From Phycisphaerales bacterium (lineage in GTDB: Bacteria > Planctomycetota > Phycisphaerae > Phycisphaerales > UBA1924): DNA of 64,000 bases. The stretch covers positions 40,043 to 104,042 of the forward strand of contig JACVCS010000001.1 in assembly GCA_016741915.1 (NCBI GenBank). The letters run 5' to 3'. The notes beneath the pieces are model-generated. The model did not search any database and had not been told where the DNA came from. It was given only the letters and a program-made list of their open reading frames with translations. The translations under genes were made by a program, and so were the position numbers. The first letter of the stretch is position 1. Each line of letters starts with the position of its first letter. This document shows positions 8,945-18,205 of this stretch, one piece after another.

Positions 8945-9922
8945 TCAATAGTTCGGCGTCGGAGCGCGGAACTGCGTGATGTCGATCGAGCGGAGGTACT
9001 CGATGGTCTTCTTCAGCCCCTCGTCGAGCTTGATCGTCGGCTGCCAGCCCAGCTTGCTCTTCGCCAGGGTGATATCAGGCTGACGCTGCGTGGGGTCGTC
9101 CGCGGGCATGGGCTTGTAAACCAGCCGGCTCTTGCTGCCGGTCAGGGCGATGACCTTCTGCGCCAGTTCGAGCATGGTGAACTCGTCGGGGTTGCCGAGG
9201 TTGACCGGGCCGATGAAGTCATCGGGACCGTTCATCATGCGGACGATCCCTTCGATCAGATCGCTGACGTAGCAGAAGGAGCGCGACTGCTTGCCCTCGC
9301 CGAAGATGGTGATGTCTTCGTTGTGCAGGGCCTGGCGGATGAAGTTGCTCACCACGCGTCCGTCGTACGGGTGCATACGCGGGCCGAAGGTGTTGAAGAT
9401 GCGTACCACGCGGATGTTCACGCGGTTGGATCGCTGGTAATCAAAGAAGAGCGTCTCGGCCGCCCGCTTGCCCTCGTCATAGCACGCGCGCGGGCCGATG
9501 GGGTTCACGTTGCCGCGATAGCTTTCGGGCTGCGGGTGGACGGTCGGGTCGCCGTAAACCTCGCTGGTGGAGAACTGCAGGATCTTCGCCTTGCAGCGTT
9601 TGGCCATGCCCAGCACGTTGATCGCGCCCAACACGCTGGTCTTCATCGTCTTGATGGGGTTGTACTGGTAGTGCCCGGGTGCCGCGGGGCACGCGGCGTT
9701 GTAGATCTCATCGACCTCAAGCCACAGCGGGTGCGTCACGTCGTGGCGGATGAACTCGAAGTTGGGCTTGCCCAGCAGGTGGGCGATGTTGCTCTTCTGG
9801 CTGGTGAAGAGGTTGTCAACGCAGATGACGTCGTGCCCCTGCGTGACCAACCGATCGCAGAGGTGCGAACCAAGGAACCCGGCGCCGCCGGTGACCAGAA
9901 TCCGCTTGCATGTGCTGGGCAA
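8945..9922 (-). CDS. UDP-glucuronic acid decarboxylase (UDP-xylose synthase), SDR family
   Basis: 325 residues. Extended short-chain dehydrogenase with a Rossmann start [10 protein letters not shown] (12-21), [10 protein letters not shown] (118-126), the catalytic YxxxK in ACYDEGK (Tyr148/Lys152), [10 protein letters not shown] and a [14 protein letters not shown] substrate loop. These match UXS enzymes, which oxidise and decarboxylate UDP-glucuronate to UDP-xylose using bound NAD. UDP-xylose would feed polysaccharide or glycoprotein synthesis in the cytoplasm. A dTDP-glucose dehydratase is a less likely alternative because the NxxCPxxP region ([12 protein letters not shown]) is UXS-like. Full length; ATG start at 9922. 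Confidence 0.9.
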   Translation of the reverse strand: MPSTCKRILVTGGAGFLGSHLCDRLVTQGHDVICVDNLFTSQKSNIAHLLGKPNFEFIRHDVTHPLWLEVDEIYNAACPAAPGHYQYNPIKTMKTSVLGAINVLGMAKRCKAKILQFSTSEVYGDPTVHPQPESYRGNVNPIGPRACYDEGKRAAETLFFDYQRSNRVNIRVVRIFNTFGPRMHPYDGRVVSNFIRQALHNEDITIFGEGKQSRSFCYVSDLIEGIVRMMNGPDDFIGPVNLGNPDEFTMLELAQKVIALTGSKSRLVYKPMPADDPTQRQPDITLAKSKLGWQPTIKLDEGLKKTIEYLRSIDITQFRAPTPNY

Positions 9923-10037
9923 AGCTCGCCTCCGATTGCTTCGATGAGCCGGAGGATACGCCGAGCGGACCGAAGCCGCCCGGCTGCCGTTGTTTCTGGT
10001 GATGAATCAGCGAGGCCCGGGATCGATCGTTACGCGA

Positions 10038-10832
10038 TTACTCGGGAATCGTCAGCTCGATCCCGGGTTTGACCTTTGCCGGGTCGGGGAGGACCGAGCG
10101 GTTCGCGTCGGCGATCTTTTTCCACTGAGAAGCCTTGCCGTAGAACTGCTTGGAGATCGACGAGAGCGTGTCGCCCGACTTGGTGACGTACGTCCGCCCG
10201 CTTGCGGGTTTCTCCGTCGGTTCGGTCTTCTTGCTCGTCTGATTCGCCCCGCCCGCGTTGCTGCCGGCCGCGACCTCCACCACCTTGCCCTGCGTGTTCG
10301 TCGGGTCTTCCGGGATCCGCAGCACCGTGCGACCGACGACGAGCTTGTTGGGCGTGACGAACGGGTTCGCCCGGCTGATGGCCGACGCGAAACGACGATC
10401 GCCGTAGACACGCTGTGCGATGACCTCGAAACTCACGTCGCCCTTCGCGACCGTGTACTCGCGGAACTTGGGCGGGATCACCACCGTGCGCGACTTGCCG
10501 GGCGCGGCGGGTGCGGGCGCCTTCGGCGCGACACTCAGTTCACCCTGGTTCCCGATCACCAACGACGGCGGCAGCGAACCGCCACCAACCTGATTCGCCG
10601 AAACCTCACCACGCCCCGCGGGGACGAGCATCGGGTCCGTCGGCGTGGTCTCCAGCGGCTCGATCGCCGCGAGAGCCGGGCCCTTGAGATCCTCAAACCC
10701 CGGCGCACGCCCCATCGTGATCGGCGTGCCCGCAAGGTTCACCTCGCCCGGGCGGTACATCCAAAAAACCAGCGCCCATACCCCAAGGAGCACCGCAAGA
10801 ATCGCAACAACCTTCGATGGTGACGTTGGCAT
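10038..10832 (-). CDS. Membrane-anchored protein with two LysM domains
   Basis: 264 residues: an N-terminal membrane segment (7-25, VVAILAVLLGVWALVFWMY), a Pro/Gly-rich linker, LysM domain 1 (about 125-174, EYTVAKGDVSFEVIAQRVYG) and LysM domain 2 (about 214-263, YVTKSGDTLSSISKQFYG). LysM modules bind the sugar backbone of peptidoglycan or chitin-like polymers, so this probably sits in the envelope, tethered to the inner membrane. No catalytic domain is visible. Longer frame to 11033 rejected because the membrane segment begins just after the ATG at 10832. Ribosome site weak. Downstream of a 431-bp gene-free region. Confidence 0.85.
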   Translation of the reverse strand: MPTSPSKVVAILAVLLGVWALVFWMYRPGEVNLAGTPITMGRAPGFEDLKGPALAAIEPLETTPTDPMLVPAGRGEVSANQVGGGSLPPSLVIGNQGELSVAPKAPAPAAPGKSRTVVIPPKFREYTVAKGDVSFEVIAQRVYGDRRFASAISRANPFVTPNKLVVGRTVLRIPEDPTNTQGKVVEVAAGSNAGGANQTSKKTEPTEKPASGRTYVTKSGDTLSSISKQFYGKASQWKKIADANRSVLPDPAKVKPGIELTIPE

Positions 10833-11023
10833 GAGGACAACCTGACCAGAACAGTGGGCAAACTCCGCGGGCACTTTCCGGGCCCCGACCCGGACGCCCG
10901 CGACACGTGAAGTGTACGAAGGAGAATCGGAATCCGACGAGCCGAACTGCAAAGTCTCCGCAGGATCCGACAACTTCCGCACATCCACCCGCCGCGTACG
11001 CCCACCCGCCACGTCCTCTGCCA

Positions 11024-11072
11024 CCCCCACCACCCCGCATACCCCTCACCCCTCTCAACCCCCACACCGCCC
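11024..11072 (-). other. Possible G-quadruplex tract upstream of the LysM gene
   Basis: On the minus (sense) strand there are six successive G-runs of 3-5 bases at 11070-11072, 11059-11063, 11049-11052, 11042-11045, 11033-11036 and 11024-11028, separated by loops of 3-6 bases. This satisfies the usual quadruplex pattern several times over. It lies between the secDF terminator and the LysM start, about 190-240 bases upstream of the latter. Confidence 0.55.
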
Positions 11073-11129
11073 TTATCACCAGCACAATCGCTACGAACCA
11101 CCGACGAGGGGTTCTCGCTCGTGATCCGC

Positions 11130-11166
11130 CGCCAAAGAAAACACCCGCGCAAGGTTTGCGCGGGTG
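11130..11166 (-). terminator. Intrinsic terminator of the tgt-yajC-secDF cluster
   Basis: Perfect 11-bp stem CACCCGCGCAA / TTGCGCGGGTG (11142-11152 with 11156-11166, 3-base loop). On the minus strand it is followed directly by TTTTCTTT. It lies 98 bases after the secDF stop. Confidence 0.9.
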
Positions 11167-11263
11167 ATTGGGGGGTCATCGATCAGATCGAATCTGAACT
11201 TCCCGAAAAGAGCTTCTCAAACCGACCCGTTGCTTCAGGGACGATTCGAAGATACCAGCCGAC

Positions 11264-14200
11264 TCAGGCCGGCTTGGCCGCGAGCGCGCCACCGGCGACC
11301 TCGTCGCGACGGGCCGTGGGGTCGTCCTTCTTGCTCCAGACGATCGGGGCCGCAACCGCGATGGACGAATAGGTCCCCACGACGACACCGATGAGGAAGC
11401 AGTACGCGAAGGCCCGCAGGGCCTCGCCGCCGATGACGTACAGCACGCCCGAGGCGATGAAGACCGTGGTGCCGGTCATGATCGTCCGGCTGATGGTCTG
11501 GTTCACCGAGTCGTTGATGAGCCGGCGCGTGGCGTACGGCAGCTTGCCGCGGTTCTCGCGGATGCGGTCCATGATGACGATCTTGTCGTTCAGCGAATAA
11601 CCAAGGATCGTCAGCACCGCCGCAATGACGTTCAGGTCGATCTTGAACGGCAGGATGCCCAGCGAACTGCTCAGCCCGAAGAAGTGTTTGTACAGAATCT
11701 CGGCAACCGCGATGGCGCCCAGCGCGATGATGCAGTCGTGCAGCGTCGCGATGATCGCCGCCAGAGAGTACCGCAGCGAGTTGAACCGCACCCACACGAA
11801 GACGATGATCGCCACCGTCGACAGAATCACCGCCGCCACGGCCTGACCCGCGAACGTGTTCGCGATCGACGGGTCGAAGGTCTCAACCCCCGCGAACGTC
11901 GTCGCACGCTTCATCGCCTCGGTAACGAGCTGCCATTCCTGAGTCTTCAGATCCTGTGACCAGCGACGCTGGCCCTCGCTGTCCTTCAGGTAGTTGATCA
12001 CGTCATCACGCACCAGCACCACCGCGCTCTCGACCGCCTGCGGCGTGCCCTTCGTCACGACAAACTTGTGCATCCGCCCCAGCGTGTCGCCGAATCGCGC
12101 GTCGCTGCGCATCTGCCGCAGACGATCCTCAAGGCTCGCCAGCGTCGGCTTCACGGGCCCGAGGTTGTCCAGCCTCACCACCGCGCCGCCCATGAACTCC
12201 GTCACGTCCATCCGCAGGCCTGGGATCCGCAGAACATCGCCCAGATCCGGCGCAAGCACCGGGACGATCGGCGCGGTTTCGGCCGTGGCGTTGTCGCCGT
12301 CGAAGGTCAGCGCGACCTGCTGATCGAGCAGCCCCTGGAAGGCCTTCGCCAGCGATTCTTCAACCAGCGCCTTGTTCGTAATGGTCGTCTGAACGATGAA
12401 CCGTCCGGAGGTGTTGTCCGCCCGCGGCTCGATCACAAGGATCTGCGGGTCGGCCAGGTCGCGAAGCTGCCCGGTCTTGTCCTCCGCCACCACCGATTTG
12501 ATGCGCTTCTGCATCTCGTCGCGCGAGGTGGTGACCTGCTGTCCGTTCTCGGTTTTCAGCTGGACGGTCACGCGTGTACCGCCGCGGAAGACGGTATCGA
12601 GCAGCGACTCGCCGCGGGCGATGACCGCGAAGATCGAGCCGACAACCGCCAGCGTCGAGATCGTGTAGAAGATGGGCCGCAGACGCATCCAGTCCACCTG
12701 CAGGGTCAGCGCCCGCTGCAGGCCCGGCCAGACGATCGGCAGCATGCTGACCTTCTTCAGCTTCACCACGTCAACGAGCCAGAAGTAGATCACACGCGTG
12801 ATGTAGAGCTGACAGATCAGCGTCGTCACCACGCCGATGGACATGGTGATGGCGAAGCCGCGGATTTCGGGCGTGCCCGTAAAGCCGAGCACGATACAGG
12901 TGATCAGGTGGGTGAGGTTGCCGTCAAGGATCGGCGCCAGCGCCCGGCTATAGGCCATCCGCACCGCCACGCGCAGAGGCTCGCCCTTGGTGATTTCCTC
13001 GCGCAGACGCTCGTAGATCAGCACGTTCGCGTCAACCGCCATACCGAAGGCCAGGATGACGCCAGCGATACCGGGCAAAGAGAACGCCGCGGAGTTGATC
13101 GCCATGAGCGCCAGCAAGAACAACAGGTTGATCGCCAGCGCCACCGTCGCGATGATGCCGCCGGAGAAGTAGTACACGATCATGAACCCGCTGATAAGCA
13201 CGAAGCTCACCACGCCCGCCAGCAGACCGCGCGTGAGGTTGTCGGCGCCGAGTTCAGGACCAACCGACGATTCGCTGATCGGCTCAGGGGAGAGCTTCGC
13301 CGCCATCGAGCCGGCCGACAACACGCGCACGATGTAGTTGATTTCCGTCTGCGAGAACGAGCCGGAGATCTGCCCGCTGGCACCGATGCGTGAGTTGATG
13401 TTCGGCGCGGTATAGACCTCGTCGTCGAGCAGCACCGCCATGGGCATGCCCACGTTCGCGCCCGTCAGTTTGCCCATCTCGATCCCGCCCACCGCGTCCA
13501 TCTGGAACGCGATCGACGGCCGCCCCAACTCGTCCACCGAAGGCCGAGCCCCCGCCAGACCCCACGAGCCCTCGGCCCGCGTCAGCCGCTTGCCGAACTC
13601 GTCGAAGCACAGGATGTAGATCGAGCCGTCCGGGCCCTTGTCACCGACAATGCGGTAGCGGGCCTCGAAGTACTGCGCCGTGTTGTTCAGAAGCTGCTCG
13701 GCATCCCCGGGCGAGTCGATCCAACTATCTTCTTTGTTGATCTTGAACCAACGAACGTTGCTGGCCTGCACCGCCTTGGGCCCGCCTGAGCGAAGCTCCT
13801 GACGCAGGCGGGGCATGTCCGCCATGGGCGTGTCCGTCCGCACCGCGATGCGGAACGTCAGCACACCCGCGCCACGCAGAATCCGCTTCAGGTCCGCCGG
13901 GTCGTCGAGCGTCGAACGCTGCGACTGGTACGTCTCCCACGCCTTCACCACCCGATCAAGCTGGTCCTTCGCGCCCGGGTTCGCGGCATAGATCGCGTCC
14001 AACGCACGCTGCCGGGCCGAGGGGATCGACACCTTCTGCTTCGTCGCGGGGTCGGTCATCACACGCCCGCGGCTGGAAAGCTCCAGCGCCCGGCGCACCT
14101 GCGTGGGCGAAGCACCCGCCGCACCGATCGCCCCGATCGCCTTCGTGTACGCGATGTCCGCGTCCGCAAGCTCGCCCGCACGCTTGATCAGCTCACGCCG

Positions 14201-14797
14201 GGCCTCTTCGAACTTCGCGTTCGCGGCCTGCTTTGCCTCTTCACTGCCAGCAGCCGCCACCGCGGCCTGCGCCTGCTCGACCAACTTTTCGCTCTCGTCA
14301 TACGGGAGCTTCAGCGCAACCTTGCGGTCGAACGCCGCCGCCGCCGCTTCAAGGTCCGCCTTCCGCTTCGCGTCGCTGCCCGCCAGCTTCACGATCTCCG
14401 CCGCTCGCTGATCCGCGGGCAAGGGCAGGATCGCTTCCAGCTTGCCCACCGAGCTCGGCGCGTCGGCGAGCTTCTGCAGTTCTTCCTCGAACGCGGACTT
14501 CAGCTTCTTCACACGCTCGTTGGGCAGGGGCATCGTGATTTCGATGCGGTCCTTGCCCAGCGGCACCATCGAAACCTCGAGCAACCCGTCCGGGTCGACA
14601 CGCTTGCGCAGCAAGTCGATCATCCGGTCCATCGTGTCGGGCGGGTCCGAGGGCTTCAGTTCGACCTGGTAGACCAGCGTCGCGCCGCCGTTGAGGTCCT
14701 TGCCCTTCCGCAGCCGAACGTCCAGGGGCAGAATCGCCCAGAACGAAAGGGCGATGAGCACGAGAATGAAAATGAAGTGTCGCAGCAGGTGTTGCAT
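11264..14797 (-). CDS. secDF: SecD-SecF fusion, protein translocase subunit
   Basis: 1177 residues, SecD and SecF joined in one chain. SecD half: N-terminal membrane segment (about 7-26), KGKDLNGGATLVYQVE, a large periplasmic part rich in charged helices, then the conserved membrane core with GAITVG-type element AGVILAFGMAVDANVLIYER. SecF half starts near LQVDWMRLRPIFYTIS and includes FRGGTRVTVQLK and the end core with GYSLNDKIVIMDRIREN. The complex uses the proton gradient to pull exported proteins through SecYEG. The periplasmic region of SecD contains an Ala/Lys/Glu-rich insert (roughly 130-260) longer than usual. Fusion is known from other bacteria, e.g. Bacillus. ATG at 14797 chosen because the anchor starts right after it. 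Downstream of tgt and yajC, the classic gene order. Confidence 0.95.
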   Translation of the reverse strand: MQHLLRHFIFILVLIALSFWAILPLDVRLRKGKDLNGGATLVYQVELKPSDPPDTMDRMIDLLRKRVDPDGLLEVSMVPLGKDRIEITMPLPNERVKKLKSAFEEELQKLADAPSSVGKLEAILPLPADQRAAEIVKLAGSDAKRKADLEAAAAAFDRKVALKLPYDESEKLVEQAQAAVAAAGSEEAKQAANAKFEEARRELIKRAGELADADIAYTKAIGAIGAAGASPTQVRRALELSSRGRVMTDPATKQKVSIPSARQRALDAIYAANPGAKDQLDRVVKAWETYQSQRSTLDDPADLKRILRGAGVLTFRIAVRTDTPMADMPRLRQELRSGGPKAVQASNVRWFKINKEDSWIDSPGDAEQLLNNTAQYFEARYRIVGDKGPDGSIYILCFDEFGKRLTRAEGSWGLAGARPSVDELGRPSIAFQMDAVGGIEMGKLTGANVGMPMAVLLDDEVYTAPNINSRIGASGQISGSFSQTEINYIVRVLSAGSMAAKLSPEPISESSVGPELGADNLTRGLLAGVVSFVLISGFMIVYYFSGGIIATVALAINLLFLLALMAINSAAFSLPGIAGVILAFGMAVDANVLIYERLREEITKGEPLRVAVRMAYSRALAPILDGNLTHLITCIVLGFTGTPEIRGFAITMSIGVVTTLICQLYITRVIYFWLVDVVKLKKVSMLPIVWPGLQRALTLQVDWMRLRPIFYTISTLAVVGSIFAVIARGESLLDTVFRGGTRVTVQLKTENGQQVTTSRDEMQKRIKSVVAEDKTGQLRDLADPQILVIEPRADNTSGRFIVQTTITNKALVEESLAKAFQGLLDQQVALTFDGDNATAETAPIVPVLAPDLGDVLRIPGLRMDVTEFMGGAVVRLDNLGPVKPTLASLEDRLRQMRSDARFGDTLGRMHKFVVTKGTPQAVESAVVLVRDDVINYLKDSEGQRRWSQDLKTQEWQLVTEAMKRATTFAGVETFDPSIANTFAGQAVAAVILSTVAIIVFVWVRFNSLRYSLAAIIATLHDCIIALGAIAVAEILYKHFFGLSSSLGILPFKIDLNVIAAVLTILGYSLNDKIVIMDRIRENRGKLPYATRRLINDSVNQTISRTIMTGTTVFIASGVLYVIGGEALRAFAYCFLIGVVVGTYSSIAVAAPIVWSKKDDPTARRDEVAGGALAAKPA

Positions 14798-14923
14798 TGA
14801 AAAGGCCCGAAAGTACCGATCGGCCCGGGCGTCGTGCCCCAAGTCCGAGGAATCATCTCACCATCACCCCCGCCACCACGATCACCCCACCGCCGTTACG
14901 CTCGTTCGATCATCGCACGATGA

Positions 14924-15451
14924 TCACGCCGTGGTCTTCGCGCCGGGCTTGATCTCCGCGGTCGAGCCGTTGCTCCCCCCGCGCCCGCGTGAAAGCACCA
15001 TCGCGATCGCGGCCTTGTTGAACCGGATCCGCGTGCGCGTCTGCTCGTCGACCGTCAGCACCACCTCATCATCGCGGATCTCCGAAACCGTCCCGATGAT
15101 CCCGCCGGTGGTCTGCACCTTGTCGTGGTTACCGATCGAGGCGATCAGTTCCGCGCGCTTCTTCGCTTCCTTCTTCTGCGCCCGGCTGGAGAGCCAGATC
15201 ATCACCACCAGCAGCAACGCCGGCAGCAGAATGATCGTCATGCCGAAAGGATTCTGAGCCTGACCACCGCCACCCAGCGGCTGCGCACCGGCGGGCTGCA
15301 CCGTCCCGGTCACCGGGGCATTGGTTGCCGTGCTCGGAGCACCCGGCGTCGACGTCGCGCCGGGGATCCCCTGCGCACCGACGTTCTCCACCGTCCCGCC
15401 GCCGGCCTGACCGATCACCACGGAAATCATCATCGAAGATTCGTTCGACAT
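14924..15451 (-). CDS. yajC: Preprotein translocase subunit YajC
   Basis: 175 residues; YajC is usually about 100. The extra length is an N-terminal Gly/Pro/Thr-rich segment (about 15-70). It is followed by the membrane helix MTIILLPALLLVVMIWL, RAQKKEAKKRAELIASIGNH, GGIIGTVSEIRDDEVVLTVD and RIRFNKAAIAMVL, which are standard YajC. It joins SecDF in a holo-translocon subcomplex in the inner membrane. Located between tgt and secDF as in many bacteria. Start at 15451 (MSNESS); a second ATG six codons later is possible. A palindrome GATCATCG-ca-CGATGATC (14908-14925) overlaps the stop codon. Confidence 0.92.
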   Translation of the reverse strand: MSNESSMMISVVIGQAGGGTVENVGAQGIPGATSTPGAPSTATNAPVTGTVQPAGAQPLGGGGQAQNPFGMTIILLPALLLVVMIWLSSRAQKKEAKKRAELIASIGNHDKVQTTGGIIGTVSEIRDDEVVLTVDEQTRTRIRFNKAAIAMVLSRGRGGSNGSTAEIKPGAKTTA

Positions 15452-15579
15452 AGGGCTCAACTTCTTTCCACGAGGACCACGCAAGGCCTCGAACCATCGG
15501 GGGCACCAACATCGGGCAAAACCGCCCGGATGCACGAAAACCCGCCGGTGCACGGTGCGCCGTCAGGCGAGCCCCAACA

Positions 15580-16872
15580 TTAGGCGACCTCAACCGCCCG
15601 AAGCCCCTCCGCCGCCACGGGCCACCTCCGCACAAAGCCCGACCAATCATCGGTCAGGATCGTCGCCCGGATGTCGCTCATGAACCGCTGGAAGTGCCGA
15701 AGGTTGTGCAGCGTCACCAAAATCGGCCCCAGCATTTCCTCGGCCATGAACAGGTGCCGAAGGTACCCGCGACTAAAGGGCCGCCTTTCCCCATCGCGAT
15801 CCGCCCACCCCGCACACGCCACGCAATCGCACCCTTCCCAGATCGGCGCGTGATCTTCCGCGTACTTCGCGTTGCGGAGCCTGATCTGCCCCGTGGGCGT
15901 GAAGGCGTTGGCGTTGCGCCCGTTGCGCGTGGGCAGGACGCAGTCGAACATATCCACGCCGCAGAGCACCGCCGCGAGCAGGTCACGCTCGTAGCCCACG
16001 CCCATGAGGTACCGGGGCTTGTCCTTGGGCAGCAGCGGCGCGGTGTGCCGAACGACCGCGAGAATCTCGTTGAAGCGCTCACCGACCGCCACGCCACCGA
16101 TGGCGTAGCCGGGTAGGTCGATATTGGTGATGTGCTCCGCCGACCACGATCGGGCGCGCAAATCCGTCCCACCCTGCACGATCCCGAAAAGGGCCTGATC
16201 GTGCGCGCGGGCGTGGGCCTTTTTGCACCGCTCCAGCCAGCGCACCGTCCGCTCGTTGGCGATGGTCAGGCGCTCCTGATGGTCGTAGGTCTTGCGTTTC
16301 TTGCTGTCGCGCCGGATCGCGCGGGTCAGGCGCGGATCAACCCGCTCGCTGTCGTTCTGGGCTGATTCCGTCGTCGAAATCGCGGGGGCGTCGTCCACTC
16401 CCGCGGCATTTGGATCACTGGGCGGGCAGTCATCAAAGGCCATGATGATGTCGGCCCCGAGCTCGTTCTGCACCTGCGTGGCGCGTTCGGGGGTCAGGCG
16501 GACCTTTGAGCCGTCGATGATGCTCTTGAACTCGACGCCTTCGTCGTCGACGCTGTTGAGATCCGCCATCGAAAAGGCCTGATACCCCCCCGAGTCGGTG
16601 AGGATCGGGCGGTTCCAGTTCATGAAGCGGTGCAGGCCCCCCATCTTGCTGATCAGGGGCGAACCGGGGCGGAGCATCAGGTGGTAGGTGTTTCCCAGGC
16701 AGATCTCCGCACCGGTTCCTGAGAGCAGTTCGGGGAGAATGCCCTTGACGCTGCCGCGGGTGCCCACGGGCATGAAGGCGGGGGTGTGAAAATGACCGTG
16801 GGGCGTGATGACCCGCCCCGTGCGCGCGCCGGTGGTCTTCGACTCTTTCAGAATCTCAAGCTTGACGGCCAT
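15580..16872 (-). CDS. tgt: Queuine tRNA-ribosyltransferase (TGT)
   Basis: 430 residues. It exchanges guanine-34 for preQ1 (bacterial) in tRNAs with GUN anticodons. Visible motifs: DSGGYQAFSM (Asp93), FGIVQGG, GYAIGGVAVGE, MGVGYERDLLAAV, the nucleophile-bearing MFDCVLPTRNGRN, and the zinc site CDCVAC followed by a His in VTLHNLRHF. An unusual 40-45-residue hydrophilic insert (about 151-195) lies between AFDDCPP and the next conserved helix, with a basic stretch RDSKKRKT. Typical TGTs are about 375 residues. First gene of tgt-yajC-secDF and 44 bases after the rhomboid stop. Very sure. Confidence 0.95.
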   Translation of the reverse strand: MAVKLEILKESKTTGARTGRVITPHGHFHTPAFMPVGTRGSVKGILPELLSGTGAEICLGNTYHLMLRPGSPLISKMGGLHRFMNWNRPILTDSGGYQAFSMADLNSVDDEGVEFKSIIDGSKVRLTPERATQVQNELGADIIMAFDDCPPSDPNAAGVDDAPAISTTESAQNDSERVDPRLTRAIRRDSKKRKTYDHQERLTIANERTVRWLERCKKAHARAHDQALFGIVQGGTDLRARSWSAEHITNIDLPGYAIGGVAVGERFNEILAVVRHTAPLLPKDKPRYLMGVGYERDLLAAVLCGVDMFDCVLPTRNGRNANAFTPTGQIRLRNAKYAEDHAPIWEGCDCVACAGWADRDGERRPFSRGYLRHLFMAEEMLGPILVTLHNLRHFQRFMSDIRATILTDDWSGFVRRWPVAAEGLRAVEVA

Positions 16873-16916
16873 AGGTTCTCAACTGCTCACCCGCGCGACT
16901 CCGGCGTGTGAAGGCT

Positions 16917-18071
16917 TTACGCCGAGGGTGGCGGGGGTTCGGTTGGCTTCGGCTGCTGGGGGTTCTCAGTACGGGCCTGGCGTGAGTTGCGTGCAAGGAC
17001 CATCTTTTCTTCGCGTGTGAGACTGGCGAGGCCCTTGTCGCTGATCTTCTGCAAGATCTCGTCGACACGCCTGGGGTCGTCCTTCTTGCGGAAGAACCCG
17101 AAGAACCCCCCGCCGGCGGATTGGGGCGGGCTGGGCGGATCGTTGGGTGAGCGGGAATCGCCGAAGACGTCGAAGAAGTCGCGCAGCAGGTGCATGCGCC
17201 GGATGAAGAAATAGCCCGCGATGGCCCCGCCGATGTGGGCGGCTTCTCCGCCCTTGTTCTGCTCGCCAAACAGGAGGCTGATCAGGGCGATGATGGTGAA
17301 GCCGTACGCGGCGGTGCGGAGCTTCATGGGGATGATCCCCAGGACGTAGACGCGGTCATCGGGTGCGATGAACGCCGCGGCGATGAGCAGACCGAAGATG
17401 CCGGCGCTCGCGCCGACCAGCGGCGTGTAGACGCTGTCGAAGAGCAGCGGGTTGAGCACCGCGTTCTGCTGCACGTTGAACTGGTGGGCGAGGATGTTGC
17501 CCGAGAGGTTCAGCAGCAGGTACATGAGCGAGCCAAAGATGCCGCAGGTGAGGTAGAAGGCGAGGAATCGTCGCTTGCCCAGGTACCCCTCAACGAGGTA
17601 CCCCGCGAACCAGAGCCCGAGCATGTTGAAGCCCAGGTGGGTGATGTTCGCGTGGAGGAACTGGAAGGTGATGAAACGCCAGACCTCCAGCCCGAAGAAG
17701 GCCCGCGCGGTGGAGAAGTGTCCCCAGGCTTCGAGCCAGGGCTGGAACATGACCAGTTTGGTGCCGATGGGGACGAGGACCGGACGACCGGCGGGGTCGA
17801 CGACGATTCGGCCGGCGGCGTCGCGCTGCTGGCCGTAGATCGGATAGCCGTAGATCCCGGGTCGGTTCTTGAACGCGACGGCTTGCTCGTTGGTGTTTAC
17901 CACGGCTTCGCGTTGCTGCTGGAGTGTGACGTTCTGGGCGTAGGCCTCGCCGTAGGGCACCTCGACGGGCTTGCGGAAGACCAGCAGTGTGATCGCGAAG
18001 ATCGCGATGTTGATGATGATGAGCCAGGTGGTGATGGCGGGTTTGCCGCTGCTTTCAGTGGCGGCGTACAT
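16917..18071 (-). CDS. Rhomboid family intramembrane serine protease
   Basis: 384 residues. The first membrane helix (about 13-32) is followed by a 90-residue loop facing outside. The rhomboid core then carries HANITHLGFNMLGLWFAG, the catalytic Ser222 in GASAGIFG, and His279 in AHIGGAIAGYFF. The 100-residue tail is cytoplasmic and ends with VDEILQKISDKGLASLTREE, a short motif (similar to Pfam DUF6576) also present at the end of the neighbouring M50 peptidase. Rhomboids cut membrane-spanning substrates; targets unknown. The ATG at 18071 is preceded by a G-rich element. A frame to 18158 lacks support. Between the M50 gene and tgt on the same strand. Confidence 0.92.
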   Translation of the reverse strand: MYAATESSGKPAITTWLIIINIAIFAITLLVFRKPVEVPYGEAYAQNVTLQQQREAVVNTNEQAVAFKNRPGIYGYPIYGQQRDAAGRIVVDPAGRPVLVPIGTKLVMFQPWLEAWGHFSTARAFFGLEVWRFITFQFLHANITHLGFNMLGLWFAGYLVEGYLGKRRFLAFYLTCGIFGSLMYLLLNLSGNILAHQFNVQQNAVLNPLLFDSVYTPLVGASAGIFGLLIAAAFIAPDDRVYVLGIIPMKLRTAAYGFTIIALISLLFGEQNKGGEAAHIGGAIAGYFFIRRMHLLRDFFDVFGDSRSPNDPPSPPQSAGGGFFGFFRKKDDPRRVDEILQKISDKGLASLTREEKMVLARNSRQARTENPQQPKPTEPPPPSA

Positions 18072-18205
18072 CGTCCCCACCCCCCCAACGCCCGGCCGCT
18101 TGGTGCGTCGGTGCGAGGCGTTGCCATCCCTGGCGTAATCGCGATCGGCCAATCCCATAGGGTGGAGGCTAGGTGGCGTGTTGGGTGTTGGCTATGGCTT
18201 GAGGC

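Larger units (their letters stand above)
10833..11263. other. Gene-free 431-bp region between secDF and the LysM gene
   Basis: Minus-strand genes on both sides. It contains the secDF intrinsic terminator (11130-11166) and a run of six G-tracts on the minus strand (11024-11072). The remainder (10833-11020) presumably holds the LysM-gene promoter and leader. GC-rich frames here have biased composition and no support. Confidence 0.5.

Noticed and set aside
10693..11085. Gly/Arg-rich 130-codon minus frame upstream of the LysM gene
   Set aside because: Its sequence comes from the G-tract region; no start signal and no family.
12068..13393. 441-codon open frame on plus
   Set aside because: It is antisense to secDF and full of His/Arg/Asp bias; no start signal.
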